From: Scolanthus callimorphus
Lineage: Eukaryota; Cnidaria; Anthozoa; Actiniaria; Edwardsiidae
Length of the DNA stretch: 64,000 bases
NCBI GenBank assembly: GCA_033964015.1
Contig: CM066912.1
Span: 17,843,073 to 17,907,072 of the forward strand
Direction of reading: 5' to 3'
The translations under genes and the position numbers were made by a program. Below, in pieces: positions 44,156 through 55,237 of this stretch. Each line of letters opens with the position of its first letter. Positions within the stretch are counted from its first letter, which is position 1. Under the pieces are notes generated by a model, which was not told the DNA's origin, did not search any database, and saw only the letters and a list, made by a program, of their open reading frames with translations.

Positions 44156-44364
44156 TTGTGTTTAAGACAGATTATCTAAGTGTTTCGAGAAACGTGTGCC
44201 AAAAAATTGGCAGGTTACTAGAAAGTACAAAACCTATTGACTTTGTTTTAGCATCTTTTGCAAGGTTTGCATGCAAACTTGAGTTACTTCATCAAGAAAT
44301 CTTGAAGGGAACCTATGAAAATACTTTTCGAAGTTTATTTACAATGATATAGGGATTTGGGGGA

Positions 44365-45038
44365 ATCTCAGTGGCATTAGGCATGGCTCTAAAACGCGGG
44401 CCTGCTTTTTTCTAACTTCGTTATTTTTCAACGAAAATATTTCAAACTTGGCCCACAAACACGTTTTGGAATTCTGATTTCGAATAAGCCGTTGTTGCCA
44501 TGGTAACGATGTCACGTGACTCACCATCCGCCATTTTGGATGAAATTTTTAGCGCCCGTGCAGGTATGTAGAGAAGATGAAAAGTAGAAATTTCTTATCA
44601 GCATAATCTTTCTATCATTAGTCTTTCTGTAAACCTAATTGGATATCGTGGATCATGTTTTCATAAAGACATTTTTTCACAATATCATATATTTCAAAAG
44701 CACGAAAAATCTGATAATTCTTTTTTCTTGAGAAATTCCAAGATATCCAATTAGTTTCATTTGAAGAAAGTTGTCTTGTATCTAAAATGTTTTTACCTAT
44801 CAATTCACCTTTTTCTGTGTATCTTCAGAGGGTCTGAATAAAAAATCCAAGATGGCCGCCACCGAGTCACGTGATAACCGTTACCATGGTTACGAAATAT
44901 TTTAACATATAGCTCTTGTTGAAATTATTGTACTGGCCAATTTTGATGATGATCCATACTATAGAACACGAGTTATAAAATATAATCCCTTTTTTCAGAC
45001 AAATGGGTTTTGAGCCATGCCTTAATGCCACTGAGATT
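44365..45038. mobile_element. second MITE nested in the same element
   Basis: Ends ATCTCAGTGGCATTAGGCAT and the complement AAGGCATGGCTCAAAACCCA on the other side. Inside, two further inverted blocks mirror around GTCACGTGA and CCAAGATGGC. Non-coding. Confidence 0.75.
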
Positions 45039-45296
45039 GCGCTTGACGTGGAGTTTCCTATTATTGTACTCTAGGTATTTGAAACATTCTCCACTTTCCG
45101 TGCGAAGTTCATGGCGGAACGAACCAAGTTATTCGTATATATGTAGTTCTTCCAAAGCAAACCCAAATCAAGCCAGGGATCGATTCTAAAGTTTTGAGTA
45201 ACTGGATTTTGGCCACTTTTTGACAAAATTACTCGAAATCCTTGTAAACTGTCTTAAAATGTCGCAAACAGCAGACGAAGTAAACTCTTCTAACCG

Positions 45297-46290
45297 AATA
45301 AAAACTTGAATGGTTGATTACAGCTTATAATTTTCATTTACACGATATTTCGGTCAGCCAGTACCGACCTTCTTCAGGTAATGGTGAATATTTACATTGG
45401 TAACTACTATAATTAAATAAACGTCAAATTCAAACGTGAAATAGATACATACAAGTGGAGTGTCACGTGATAAAACGTAACAGGAAGACACAAAAAGATA
45501 CATAGATACGTAAAGATCTAACAGCTGAAATTGCTAAAATTTTCGTCTCTAGTATTGAGACCTTTGGGGGATAAAGTTTGACCTCTGTTGATAAAAAAAG
45601 CCTCCCTAGCTTTCCTAACAGAATCTCTTTTGTTAGTCAGTCGTTCTAAAGGGATAAGTAGCATGTCTGTGGATGTATGGTTAGGGGTGTTATGAAAATG
45701 GAGAGCGGCGGTAGTGGGTGTAGATTGGCTGTCAGAGTCAAGTGTGCGTCTGTGCTCATTGAAACGTTCCCGTAATTGTCGTTTGGTTTCACCTATGTAT
45801 TGAAGTTTACAGCGCTTGCAGTGAATCATGTATATAACATTAGAAGTTTTGCATGTGATTTTAGAAGTTATCCTACGTGTTTCATTAGTTGACGAAAAAG
45901 TGTAATGTGTTAGTCCATCAGCAATATAATTACAAGTGTAACAGTTATCACCACAACGGTACGAGCCTGAAGTTTGGTTAATTACATTAGGGCTTTTTAA
46001 CTGCGCTTTAACTAAAAGGTCGCGAAGGTTAGGGCTACGTCTAACGCCACGATGCAGCTGTTAGATCTTTATGTATCTATGTATCTTTTTGTGTCTTCTT
46101 GTTACGTTTTATCACGTGACACTCCACTTGTATGTATCTATTTCACGTTTGAATTTTGACGGTTATTTATTTATAGTAGTTACCATGTAAATATTCACCA
46201 TTACCTGAAGAAGGTCGGTACTGGCTGACCGAAATATCGTGTAAATGAAAATTATAAGCTGTTAATCAACCATTCAAGTTTTTATTCTTT
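45297..46290 (-). mobile_element. Penelope-like element (PLE) 3' fragment with inverted terminal repeats
   Basis: Arms of about 230 bp (45297-45526 and 46055-46290) are inverted copies with small differences (the right arm starts CAGCTGTTAGATC; both contain CACGATATTTCGGTCAGCC or its complement). Between them is the GIY-YIG endonuclease end of a PLE polyprotein. Inverted, partly duplicated terminal repeats are usual for PLEs. The reverse transcriptase is missing. Confidence 0.85.
45518..46054 (-). pseudogene. PLE C-terminal domain: Cys/His linker and GIY-YIG endonuclease
   Basis: The frame is open from about 46054 to the stop at 45518 although the first Met is at 45829. From the N-side: SPNLRDLL..AQLKSPNVIN, a Cys-rich stretch RCGDNCYTCNYI that resembles the zinc-binding linker of PLEs, then the GIY-YIG core NVIYMIHC...LQYIGETK with the conserved Arg (RLRERFNEHR), and the NKRDSVRKAREAFFI helix with the catalytic-type Glu. 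This domain nicks the target in PLE retrotransposition. Truncated upstream, so not autonomous. Confidence 0.85.
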
Positions 46291-46482
46291 CTTACATATC
46301 TACTGGTTGATAGGTCCTTTATTGGATCCAGCTTCAGTTTTACTTGTAAGCGGTCCTGCAAATACTTCAAAGTTTATTCTTCTAAAACGAAAGTAAAATT
46401 CAGCGCTTTGCTAGATTCCAGGCTCTCCCGTACATGGCCGCCATCTTGAAGTGGGCGTAAAAAAAAAAATCGCCCGCGCAGG

Positions 46483-48495
46483 TGTCAGCCATCGCGGATA
46501 CTGTTGCACAATCCGACCTGGTCATTGTCTGAGTTCCTCGCCTGTGGTTTTTCCCGTGGTGCCCTACGCCCAGTGACTATAGGTCTGGCAGCAATCGAAG
46601 GGGCGTTCTTCGCCAACCTGCAAGCAACATCCTTAAACGGCAAAATCACATCCTGCAACACCATGCTCTATGTGAGCAGCTCCGTCCAGGCCATGTACCT
46701 GTCGTACGAGTCAATGCTTAATCTCTGCTACCGGTCCCGCGCTGGCGAATCACAGCTCGACCTCTTACCCGGGGAACAACCAACGCCGCCGATCAATGCC
46801 GTCCTCTCCGCGACCATCTGAGCTGCCATTCCCCTGCACTCGACAGGTACGCGTCATCCACGTTTAACACATGCCCCCACAGGCCACTCCCCTGCATGGA
46901 AGGACCACCCATCGAGAAAAAAGTTGACCCAGAAGCCAGACCCAAATCATGCCACACCCCAGCCAGGCAGGAGAAGGTGCATGAGGACCTCCTCCGTGAT
47001 GAGGCCCTCGGTGTCATCGAACGCGCCCCCTATGGCGAGCCGGTGACGTGGTGTCATCGTATGGTCATCACGCGCAAACATGACGGCTACTCACGCCGCA
47101 CGGTTGACCTGTCACCACTTCACAAGTTCTGTAAACGGGAAACGTTTGCAATGGATTCGCCATTCCAACTCGCCCGCCGCGTCCCCAAGGACACATGGAA
47201 AACGGTCACCGATGCATGGATTGGCTATCATAGCGTCCCTCTGCGCTCATCTGACAGACATCTTACTACCTTCATCACACCCTTCGGTCGCTGGCGGTAC
47301 ACCAGAGCACCACAAGGAATCCTGTCCTCGGGGGACGGCTATAACCGTCGTCTTTGACGCAGTTCTCTCCAATGTTGAGCGCAAGGAACGCTGCGTCGAT
47401 GACACAATCCACTACGACCAAGACCTCCAAGAGCACTGGTGGAGGACCATCGACCTGCTCACACGAATTGGGCAGGCCGGAATAGTCCTAAACCCAAACA
47501 AATTCCAGTTTGCAGCGAAGAGCGTCGACTTTGCGGGATTCAGGATCTCAGAATCAACCATCGAGCCGCAACCGAAATACCTGGATGCCATCAGGGACTT
47601 CCCATCGCCAGCATCCACGACAGATATCAGAAGCTGGTTTGGCCTCGTAAACCAAGTAGCGAACTACGCCCAGCTCAGAGACACAATGTCGTCATTCAAG
47701 CCCTTCCTCAGCGCACGCTGTAAGTTCGCTTGGTCCTCCGAACTAGAGGAAGCTTTCCAGACCTCCAAGGCAGTCATTATCGATGCCATCCGCAAGGGAG
47801 TAGAGATCTTCGACATCCAGCGGCGTACCTGCCTTCGGCCAGACTGGTCACAGCGGGGAATCGTCTACTTCCTCCTCCAGCAACACCTGCCCATCTGGCA
47901 TACCAGACTGCTGCACAGACGGTTGGCGCATAACACTGGCTGGCTCCCGCTTCCTCTCCCCCGCTGAGCAAAGATACGCGGCCATCGAAGGTGAAGCCTT
48001 GGCAATAGCCTGGGGACTCGAGCAAACCCGCTACTTTAACAAAGGCTGCGACAACCTGGTCGTTGTCACTGACCACAAGCCTCTAGTCAAGATCTTTGGT
48101 GACCGCACCCTAGACGAAATCACCAACTCGCGCCTGTTTCGCCTTAAACAGCGCACATTTCCCTGGCGCTTCGACATTAGGTACCTACCGGGGAAGTCCA
48201 ACCTGGCAGCCGATGCCACATCCAGACACCCATCGCTGTCCTGCTCCGCTAATAACACGTTACCCCTGACACTCCAGACCTTAAAGAGTGGGCACTGATG
48301 GCAGCTATCCGCACTGATGTCGAAGAACTAGGAACCCTCACATGGGCGCTCATCGCCCAAGAGACGGCAAGAGATTCATCGCTAAGCCCCATCGTGAAGC
48401 TCCTTGATGCAGGCAGTCACAGCATTGACCGGAATGATCCAACCTTTGCCCCACTAGACCTTTCCGATTTAGCGGAATATAGGCGGAATTGGCAT
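46483..48495 (+). pseudogene. Ty3/gypsy element A: protease, reverse transcriptase and RNase H remnant
   Basis: The protease motif VSAIADTVAQSDL at about 46482-46521 has DTV in place of DTG, and the segment VSSSVQAMYLSYESML follows. RT: VIERAPYGEPVTWCHRM, the RRTVDLSPLHKFC finger segment and DAWIGYHSVPLRSSDRHLTT, then CVDD at 47392-47403 in place of YVDD, and the FAGFRISES thumb. The RNase H portion contains TDHKPLVKIFGDRTL and the connection ends ADATSRHPSL. The reading changes frame at least twice (about 47340 and 47970), and a further frame shift occurs near 48290. It stops in DLSDLAEYRR at 48487, where a large insertion begins; the frame resumes at 58350. Confidence 0.85.
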
Positions 48496-49082
48496 ATAGT
48501 ATTCCGCGGCTATATTCCGTGTACCCTGCTGCGATTTCACATTGAAATGTGGTCTGGATTTATATCCAAATCGAGAGCTCTGTAACTGCACGTAACCTCT
48601 TTCTCTTGATAGTTTTAAATTTCATTTTTGGAAATGGTAAGAGGGCCATTGTTTCAAAACAACGTGAAGGCCCGGCTGGTCACGCTGGTGTGAAAGCTTT
48701 TCCCTGTTTTCGGGCCTATAAGAGGTAGAAGTTTTCCTAAGAATAAATGCCAGGTTCAAAACAAACTTTTTCTTTGGATAATGAAGACAGAAAGTGTGTT
48801 TTGCGAGCCTTATAATTTATCTTTTTTTTTTTTGCCCTAGGATAATTTACCATCTTCTGTTGTCTTTACAAACTTGGCGTAAACATCTCTCGCTAAGCTT
48901 ACCGAGTTACGATGTCTTTGCGAAGTTTGAGAGAGGAATCGCACTTGAAAATAAGCGATTGAAAATCGCTTATTAGCCGGATTCATGGGGTGGCCTATTT
49001 TTTAGTTTAATTTCCTGTTATTTCTTTTAATTTAATTTTCTCCGCTTCTTCTCCTGGCTCGTGTGCCAAGTGAAAAAGATGA

Positions 49083-50101
49083 ACACGTGTGTACTGTCGC
49101 ACTTTGTAATAATTAACGCACTTTGTAATACCTGACGCAATTTGTAATAAAGTTGACGCACTTTGTAATACCTGACGCAATATGTAATAAAGTTGACGCA
49201 CTTTGTAATAAAAAAGCTGACGCAATTTGTAATAAGCCCTTGTCGCAGTTTGTAATAAAAAAGCTAACGCAATTTGTAATAAGCCCCTGACGCAATATGT
49301 AATAAAGCTAATTCTAGAGAAAATCATCTTGATGGCTCTTGATTCTTTTGGATGTGCTGGCCTAACCACACGAACAACTTGAAAAAACGCAAACGGGCGA
49401 TACCGTGATAATCTTCTAGCTATATACTTCCGCAATGGTGGCGATACTGGTCTCGTAAGTGTAAGAAAGCTTATGAGTCGCCACGGTCCTTCTAGCGAAG
49501 TTGTTTTCGTGAAGTCAAGCGAAGTCAATCCCAATGGGCTAATGCCTCTAGCTTATGTACATGAAACATAGTTGGTTTATCTTTGCTGTCATTTATGGGA
49601 AAACAAGGAAACAGGAATAAAACCCTAGGGGAGGGGCACTATTTTCCTGCGCAGGGCTGTGGCATTAATTAGGTAGCCCTATGTTACAAACATCTCCCCC
49701 TGTATGGCCACACATTTATGTTCTTACGTTTTGGGTTTTTGGAGGACACACAATTTTGACTTGCCGATCATTGTTTACGTTGCCCTCTAACAACTCTGAC
49801 ACTTTATACTAATAATAAATGTAACTAATATTATTTTTTTTTTAATTTGAGAAGCCAAACATATTTGTAATACGCTTTATTACAAAGTGCGACAGGGGTT
49901 ATTACAAATTGCGTCAGCTTTTTTTATTACAAACTGCGACAGCGGCATATTACAAATTGCGTCAGCTTTTTTATTACAAAGTGCGTCAACTTTATTACAT
50001 ATTGCGTCAGGTATTACAAAGTGCGTCAACTTTATTACAAATTGCGTCAGGTATTACAAAGTGCGTTAATTATTACAAAGTGCGACAGTACACACGTGCT
50101 A
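49083..50101. mobile_element. 1.0-kb element whose terminal inverted repeats are minisatellites
   Basis: The left TIR, about 49083-49310, and right TIR, about 49868-50101, are near-perfect mirrors built from alternating units GACGCAATTTGTAATAAAG and GACGCACTTTGTAATA, beginning CACGTGTGTACTGTCGCACT. The interior (about 49311-49867) has no recognisable gene; a 175-codon minus-strand frame spanning one TIR is mainly repeat. Confidence 0.85.
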
Positions 50102-50467
50102 TTGTGCATTGCGTAAAATTTTGAGAGAAATTCAACCGATTTAAAAAAAATACCGTATAGTTCACATTTGCATTTTACTAGTTTATGGTTCTCAATATCG
50201 TTCTATTTATTGCAAAATAATTTTTTCAGAGACAACAAGGGATGCGAATTCGGAGCATTTTTCCAAACCCGGGAGATAAGATTCATAAAAACAGGTTTTA
50301 GATGGATTTAATTGCCCGCTTCAAAATTAAATCAAAACCACAAACTTTATTTATCTTCTCAACTTCTCTTTTTACGGAAATCTCTTGTTATCTATGACAA
50401 AATTGCTCAAAGTATAAAGAGCTGGCGGTGATTCAGTTTTGACCATTTTGTCTACAGACTGAAGAAC

Positions 50468-51368
50468 TAATGCACCAGTCAATTGACAGTCCCGCACCCC
50501 CCCCCCCCCCCCCATTCGCGCATTAGCGGGGCATTCACTTTTTGGCAAATGAAAGGCAGTGAGCGCCTCGGTTTGCGGGGACAATCTGAGAGGTGAATGC
50601 ACCGTCCCCAGGGTAATAATTAAGAGTGAATGCGCTCCTTGCCCAATGAATTTAGAAGATAACACAAAGGATTTTTACTCACTGAAAAGAGTCATGTCAA
50701 TGGTGCCCAGTTTTCAATGCAGCCGCAGCCGATCGCAAAGCGTAATAAAACCATATTTTTCTACTTGCATGTACTTTCGCTAGTGTAGATTACCACTGTA
50801 TGCATTGCTACGCGAACTCAAAATTCACTGTTGGGCGATTGGCGATTTTACGCAAGAAAATTGTTGTCAATTTTGTTGAACCGGAAAGTTATACATTCGA
50901 GTCGAGGAAGCCAAAGGATAGCTTAGAACCATTTTGGTTGATTTTGCAATCAATGTCGGCCCGCTGAAGTGGCCAAAATCCAGCGTTTTGGTTTGATTGA
51001 CGGCTAAAAATCGCCAATTGCCCATCGCAACATTGAATTTTGAGGTCGCGTAGCAATGCATACAGTGGTAAAATTTAATATGTGTAATTCAAGTAACAAA
51101 CTCTGTAATTGTCGTGTCTTTTGTGAAGAAAGGGTTGTTCATATGGAGGTGAGACAGCCCGGAAAGTGGGATGGTTTCTGTTGTGTTGTGTCCCGGGAAG
51201 AGAGTGACTCCCCGCTCGATGTGTGGAAGTCGTGTGTGGAAGTCGTGAAAGAAAGCGCATCTCCCGACCAACGGGGCAGTAATGTAGTGTGAATTATGTA
51301 CGAAAGCCCCGCTAGTACCCCGCTAATGCGCGAATCGGGGGTGCGGGGCTGTCAATTGACTGGTGCAT
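50468..51368. mobile_element. inverted-repeat element with poly(C) near its left end
   Basis: ATGCACCAGTCAATTGACAG followed by CCCGCACCCC(C)n and ATTCGCGCATTAGCGGGGC pairs with the inverse at about 51312-51368 (GCGCGAATCGGGGGTGCGGG, CTGTCAATTGACTGGTGCAT). An inner pair, TACCACTGTATGCATTGCTA at about 50791 and its complement ending at 51068, is the part that recurs at 3905-4040. Non-coding. Confidence 0.8.
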
Positions 51369-51375
51369 AAACGTG

Positions 51376-51504
51376 GCTAAACGTGCAGGCAACAATGTTG
51401 CAATAACAAACAAATGCTTCTGAACCTCATCAGAAACATCTTTGTTATGGGCAACAATGGTTTCTCTAACAGCCACTTCTAGCTACATTATTGCCACGTT
51501 TAGC
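51376..51504. mobile_element. small MITE
   Basis: GCTAAACGTGCAGGCAACAA at the left mirrors TAGCTACATTATTGCCACGT TTAGC at the right, imperfectly. The L1-like element inserted just to its right. Confidence 0.7.
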
Positions 51505-51602
51505 GCGGAAAAGGCAACATTTTTAGTTGAGTGACAGGCCAGGGAGCATGGCGGAGTAAGACGTGTGTATTGAGGGCTCCGACTTTTTTTTCTCATAGCT
51601 CA

Positions 51603-52469
51603 ATGGAGGGCAATCAATTGCAATCAAAGAGAAAGACTAGACAAAGTAGTACCGAGTCAGAGTCGGATTTTACAAAAAGGACACGGCTAGGGTCAGGGAA
51701 AACGGGAAATATTGATGGTGATGACGAAGTCTTTAAAGCTTTAGATATGGCTGCCGAAGTTTCAACCAAGTTGGACGCGGTTCTAAGCCAAATGAAGTCT
51801 CTTGACATAAAAATTACAACTATGGATGAAAAGCTATCGAACGTAGAAAGTGGTGTTAACACTTTGAAGAGTCAGATGGCTTCGGTCGAGGAATCAGTTC
51901 GACAAACAAACATTCGCGTAAGTGAAATAGAAGGTGCCGTTGATTTCTTGTCTGCTGAACTATCGGAGACGAAGAAAATGTTGGATGCTGTAAGACAAAG
52001 TGGGAACGAAGAAGTGGCGTGTTTGAGAGATGAGCTACTTTATCATGAAGTATACACGAGAAGGGAAAACTTGCGCTTCTATGGTCTTCCAGAAGGCACG
52101 GTAGATGGCAAAGAAAACTCGGAAGAGGTTCTTACGAAGTTCTTGAAAGAAAAGTTAGAGATCGAAGATGCAGGTCAAATAGAATATCAAAGAGTGCATC
52201 GGGTTGGCAAATTTGATGTGAATAGCGCTAAGCCAAGGCCAATAATTGCGCGTTTTCTTAGATACCCTGATAGAGAGGATGTCATGTCGAGAGTAGGCAA
52301 GCTGAAGGGTACAAAGCTAGCAGTTTCTCCAGATCTGCCGAGAGAAATTGTCCAGAGGCGAAAGAAATGGGTACCTAAATTAAAGGAAGCAAAAAGTGCG
52401 GGCAAGTTAGCTTTTTTCAGTCGTGCACAACCGGATAAATTATTTATCGATAATATTTTACAGCTGTAG
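51603..52469 (+). CDS. L1-like ORF1 protein (RNA-binding chaperone)
   Basis: 288 codons from the ATG at 51603. A frame-open extension upstream to 51531 exists but has low-quality N-terminal sequence, and the ATG just after TCATAGCTCA is preferred. Layout: basic/Ser-rich N-terminus (1-40), long coiled coil (about 50-145, heptads such as MKSLDIKITTMDEKLSNVES), an RRM-like segment starting YTRRENLRFYGLPE (about 153-166) and continuing through RPIIARFLRYPDREDV, and a C-terminal domain ending PDKLFIDNILQL. This is the L1 ORF1p plan (transposase-22-like), which trimerises and binds LINE RNA. No stop or frameshift, although ORF2 is dead. Confidence 0.9.
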   Translation: MEGNQLQSKRKTRQSSTESESDFTKRTRLGSGKTGNIDGDDEVFKALDMAAEVSTKLDAVLSQMKSLDIKITTMDEKLSNVESGVNTLKSQMASVEESVRQTNIRVSEIEGAVDFLSAELSETKKMLDAVRQSGNEEVACLRDELLYHEVYTRRENLRFYGLPEGTVDGKENSEEVLTKFLKEKLEIEDAGQIEYQRVHRVGKFDVNSAKPRPIIARFLRYPDREDVMSRVGKLKGTKLAVSPDLPREIVQRRKKWVPKLKEAKSAGKLAFFSRAQPDKLFIDNILQL

Positions 52470-52752
52470 GTTTGGCTGATCCGAATATATAATTTTCACT
52501 TTTTTTTTTGCTCGTAAAGCTTTTTTGCCTATTATTACTAAAAATTCAAAGTAGCTGACAATACATAACACTTCTTTATGATGTGAGCCAATAGGGTTAG
52601 CCCAGCAATTTGAGTCATTATGCTTTGTTTACTAAAGTTTTGTTATTCGGCCCATTGAATCTCATAAAATGTCGGGGCCTCAAGCAATCCAATCACACTT
52701 GTGTTGCTCACAGTCATTCTGGAACAAAACTGGTCAAGTGTAGCGTTTGGTT

Positions 52753-53064
52753 TGTTACTGCGATTTTCATAATTCTGCGAACTCTCACTTGACATTTCCG
52801 AACGCCAAACTGCGTTTTGGCTTCCGTCAATCAAACCTTTTGAGTCAAGTCCACGCATGTTTTCTGAGTTTGGTTTGCATTTTATAGTGAAAAATTGTGT
52901 TTTGAAGCCTAGCTAACCCCTATCAGTTCACAAGATCTATCAAAGCCTCCGAGAAATCACCCAGAGTTGTTCACTCGTTTGATTGACGGAAGCCAAACCG
53001 CGGTTTGTTGGTCGGTCATGGCCGGTGTCAAGAGTTCGCAGAATTATGAAAATCGCAGTAACAC
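52753..53064. mobile_element. MITE nested between ORF1 and ORF2 of the L1
   Basis: The left arm TTACTGCGATTTTCATAATT CTGCGAACTCT is mirrored by AGAGTTCGCAGAATTATGAA at 53030-53064, and CTTCCGTCAATCAAA / TTGATTGACGGAAG continue the arms inward. It lies in the inter-ORF region, so ORF1 is undisturbed. Confidence 0.75.
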
Positions 53065-53181
53065 CTGCTACATATTTTAGTTCTATGTTGTTTTCACATT
53101 CTTGTAGTATTTTGACAGGCGGTCACCCTATCCTTAGCATCTTTTTTAAAATATTCAACGTTGATTCTCCTTACTTCGAAA

Positions 53182-54903
53182 ATGGCTAATTTACATTTTA
53201 AAATTCTCTCGCTAAATGTTCGTGGTATACGTACGCCCGAAAAGAGAAAGCGATTTTTAATTGGTCAATCAGATCTTTCGGAACGTTTTCTGGTCTTAAA
53301 ATCAACCACGAAAAAACGGAGGTTCTACCACTTGGGCCTATGAAATTAGACAATAACGAGGAGCTTAATGTTCGTAAAATCACTTCAATGGTTAAGATCC
53401 TTGGTATAAACTTTTGTAATAATACAACGCTATTTCATAAGGTTAATTTTGAGTCTATTATTAAAGATCTAAAGGAACAACTAAATTCCTGGAATTGGCG
53501 ATCCTTGACATTACTAGGCAGAATTCAGTTAATTAAATCACTAGCCATCCCTAAATTTTTGTATCGAATGTCTCTTATATCTTGTCGCAAGGATATGATT
53601 AAACAAATAAATAGTTTTCTTTTCAACTTTGTTTGGAAAGGTCGTCGTGACAAAGTTAAGAGAGCTGTTTTGATTAGCTCTATTGAATAAGGAGGTCTAC
53701 GGATGCCAAATATCGAAACAATGCTTTCTGTTCAACGAATCATGTGCATAAAAAAGTTTTTAATGGACTACCCGTCTGGTTGGAAAATCTTTTTGAATCA
53801 TTATTTAAAAAGCGTTGGTGGTAAATTATTATTTCATTGTAACTTCCATCTACCGAGACTTTCTTCCTTTCCCCCCTCCGATTTTTATCAAGAATGCCTT
53901 CGGGAATGGGAAACAATCAACTGCTGTTGTAATGCTAACCCCACTTCTGGTACTGAGTTTTTTTTTAACGAAATTTGTAACCAAGTTATTTGGAATAATC
54001 AATGTATTTGCAGCGACAAGAAATCCTTTTTTAACGAAAATTTATATCACAAAGGCATTGTTAAAGTTGGTCACCTCTTTGATAAGATAGGTAATTTACG
54101 TTCCAATTTCCCTAGAGCCTTTGATTTGTCCCCGGTAGATGCCTTTTTTCTTTTTAGAATTTACAACTCCCTTCCGCCATTATGGCGCGAAACTCTCAAA
54201 TCTGATAAAAGTCTTATTCACATTAATATGTCTCCGTTGCAATTTGACAGAGTTATTATGAAAATCACAAAGTCAGTTTCCCTTAACCTAGATTCGACTA
54301 AATCTAAGACACTTTATGAACATCTCGCCAAAACCTATATTGTAAACCAACAGCAGCCATAAAATATGACGACATGTTCAATTCGTATTTAGATTGGAAA
54401 GCAATTTACTCTCTGCCCTTTAAGATAACTTTAGACACCAAACTAAGGGAATTCCAATTCAAACTACTTCATCGTATTGTGTACACAAATGTCATGCTTT
54501 TTAAATTTCATATTTCTTATACTATGGTCTGTCATTGGTGTAAACTTGAACAAGAAACAATAGAACACTTCTTCTTTGATTGTCCATTCATTACAATTTT
54601 TGGAAAAAGATAAGAGAGTTTCTTCTGGAGTACTGTTATTACGACTGGATTCCTACCCTTCAGACAGTCCTTTTTGGAATTTTTGAACCAAGAAAGGAGG
54701 TTTTAACTCTTGCCAACTATGTTCTTCTCGAATGCAAACATTTAATATTTCAAGGCAAACAGAAATCTTTTTCCCCTACTTTAAATTTACTGCTTAAAAA
54801 GCTTAAGAGGACGTATGTAACTGAACAATATTTAGCGAGTCAGAAAGGCCTGTTAGATTTACATGATCAAAAGTGGAAACTTTTAAAAGTTGTTCTTTGT
54901 TAG
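53182..54903 (+). pseudogene. L1-like ORF2, internally deleted and frameshifted
   Basis: It starts MANLHFKILSLNVRGIRTPE, the endonuclease N-terminus. After about 25 codons, near 53260, the sequence jumps into the RT thumb region (FSGLKIN-like, then KMLGIN-type), so most of the endonuclease and all catalytic RT motifs including FADD are deleted. The remaining C-terminal half runs 53340-54903 with an in-frame TAA at 53688 and two frame changes (about 54362 and 54590). A CxxC...H...C motif (CHWCKLEQETIEHFFFDC) near 54525-54580 is the L1 Cys/His domain. Non-functional; it depends on another element for mobility. Confidence 0.9.
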
Positions 54904-55237
54904 TTCAACAAAGGGAGTATGCTAAGAAAGGAAACCGTCTGCCATAAGTGTGTTTTTGTTGTTCCTTTTTTTTGTTGTTGTTTTTGTTTTTTTGTTCTAT
55001 GTTGATTATTGAATATTGTATATTTGTTGTTGTATATTAGGAAATATGTAATAACATAAAAATAAAAAGTGGAAAAAAAAAAAAAAAAAAAAACATTTTT
55101 AGTTGTTCAGACGCTTAGCTTCTTGCTGCCTCGTTGAGCAAGGGCTTATAAACTTGCAAAAGCATAGGAATGGTTTTCTTTTAGAGATATGCAAATTCCG
55201 CGGCTAGCTATCCACCCCCAACAAGTTTTCGAACCTG

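Larger units (their letters stand above)
43638..46474. mobile_element. 2.84-kb TIR element with 8-bp target duplication, inserted in gypsy A
   Basis: CGCGCAGG flanks it on both sides (43630-43637 and 46475-46482). About 95-bp TIRs begin GCGATTTTTTTTTACGCCCA and include CAAGATGGCGGCCATGTACG. An 8-bp duplication fits hAT or Mutator-like transposition, but no transposase is recognisable. The interior is filled by three other elements (43781-44155, 44365-45038 and 45297-46290). Confidence 0.88.
51516..55105 (+). mobile_element. L1-like LINE with 14-bp target-site duplication
   Basis: The body 51530-55091 begins AGTGACAGGCCAGGGAGCAT and ends in a poly(A) run of about 20, flanked by perfect AACATTTTTAGTTG copies (51516-51529 and 55092-55105). 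It has an intact ORF1, a nested MITE between the ORFs, and an internally deleted, mutated ORF2. Poly(A), ORF1 coiled-coil and the C-terminal Cys/His motif place it in the L1/Tx1 group. Nearly full 5' end but about half the usual length. Confidence 0.93.

Noticed and set aside
47412..48258. Minus-strand ORFs opposite gypsy A RT/RNase H
   Set aside because: Antisense shadows of a recognised pol frame.
49007..49534. 175-codon minus-strand ORF
   Set aside because: The second half is TIR minisatellite and the first half shows no domain; the same repeat gives similar frames on the mirrored side.
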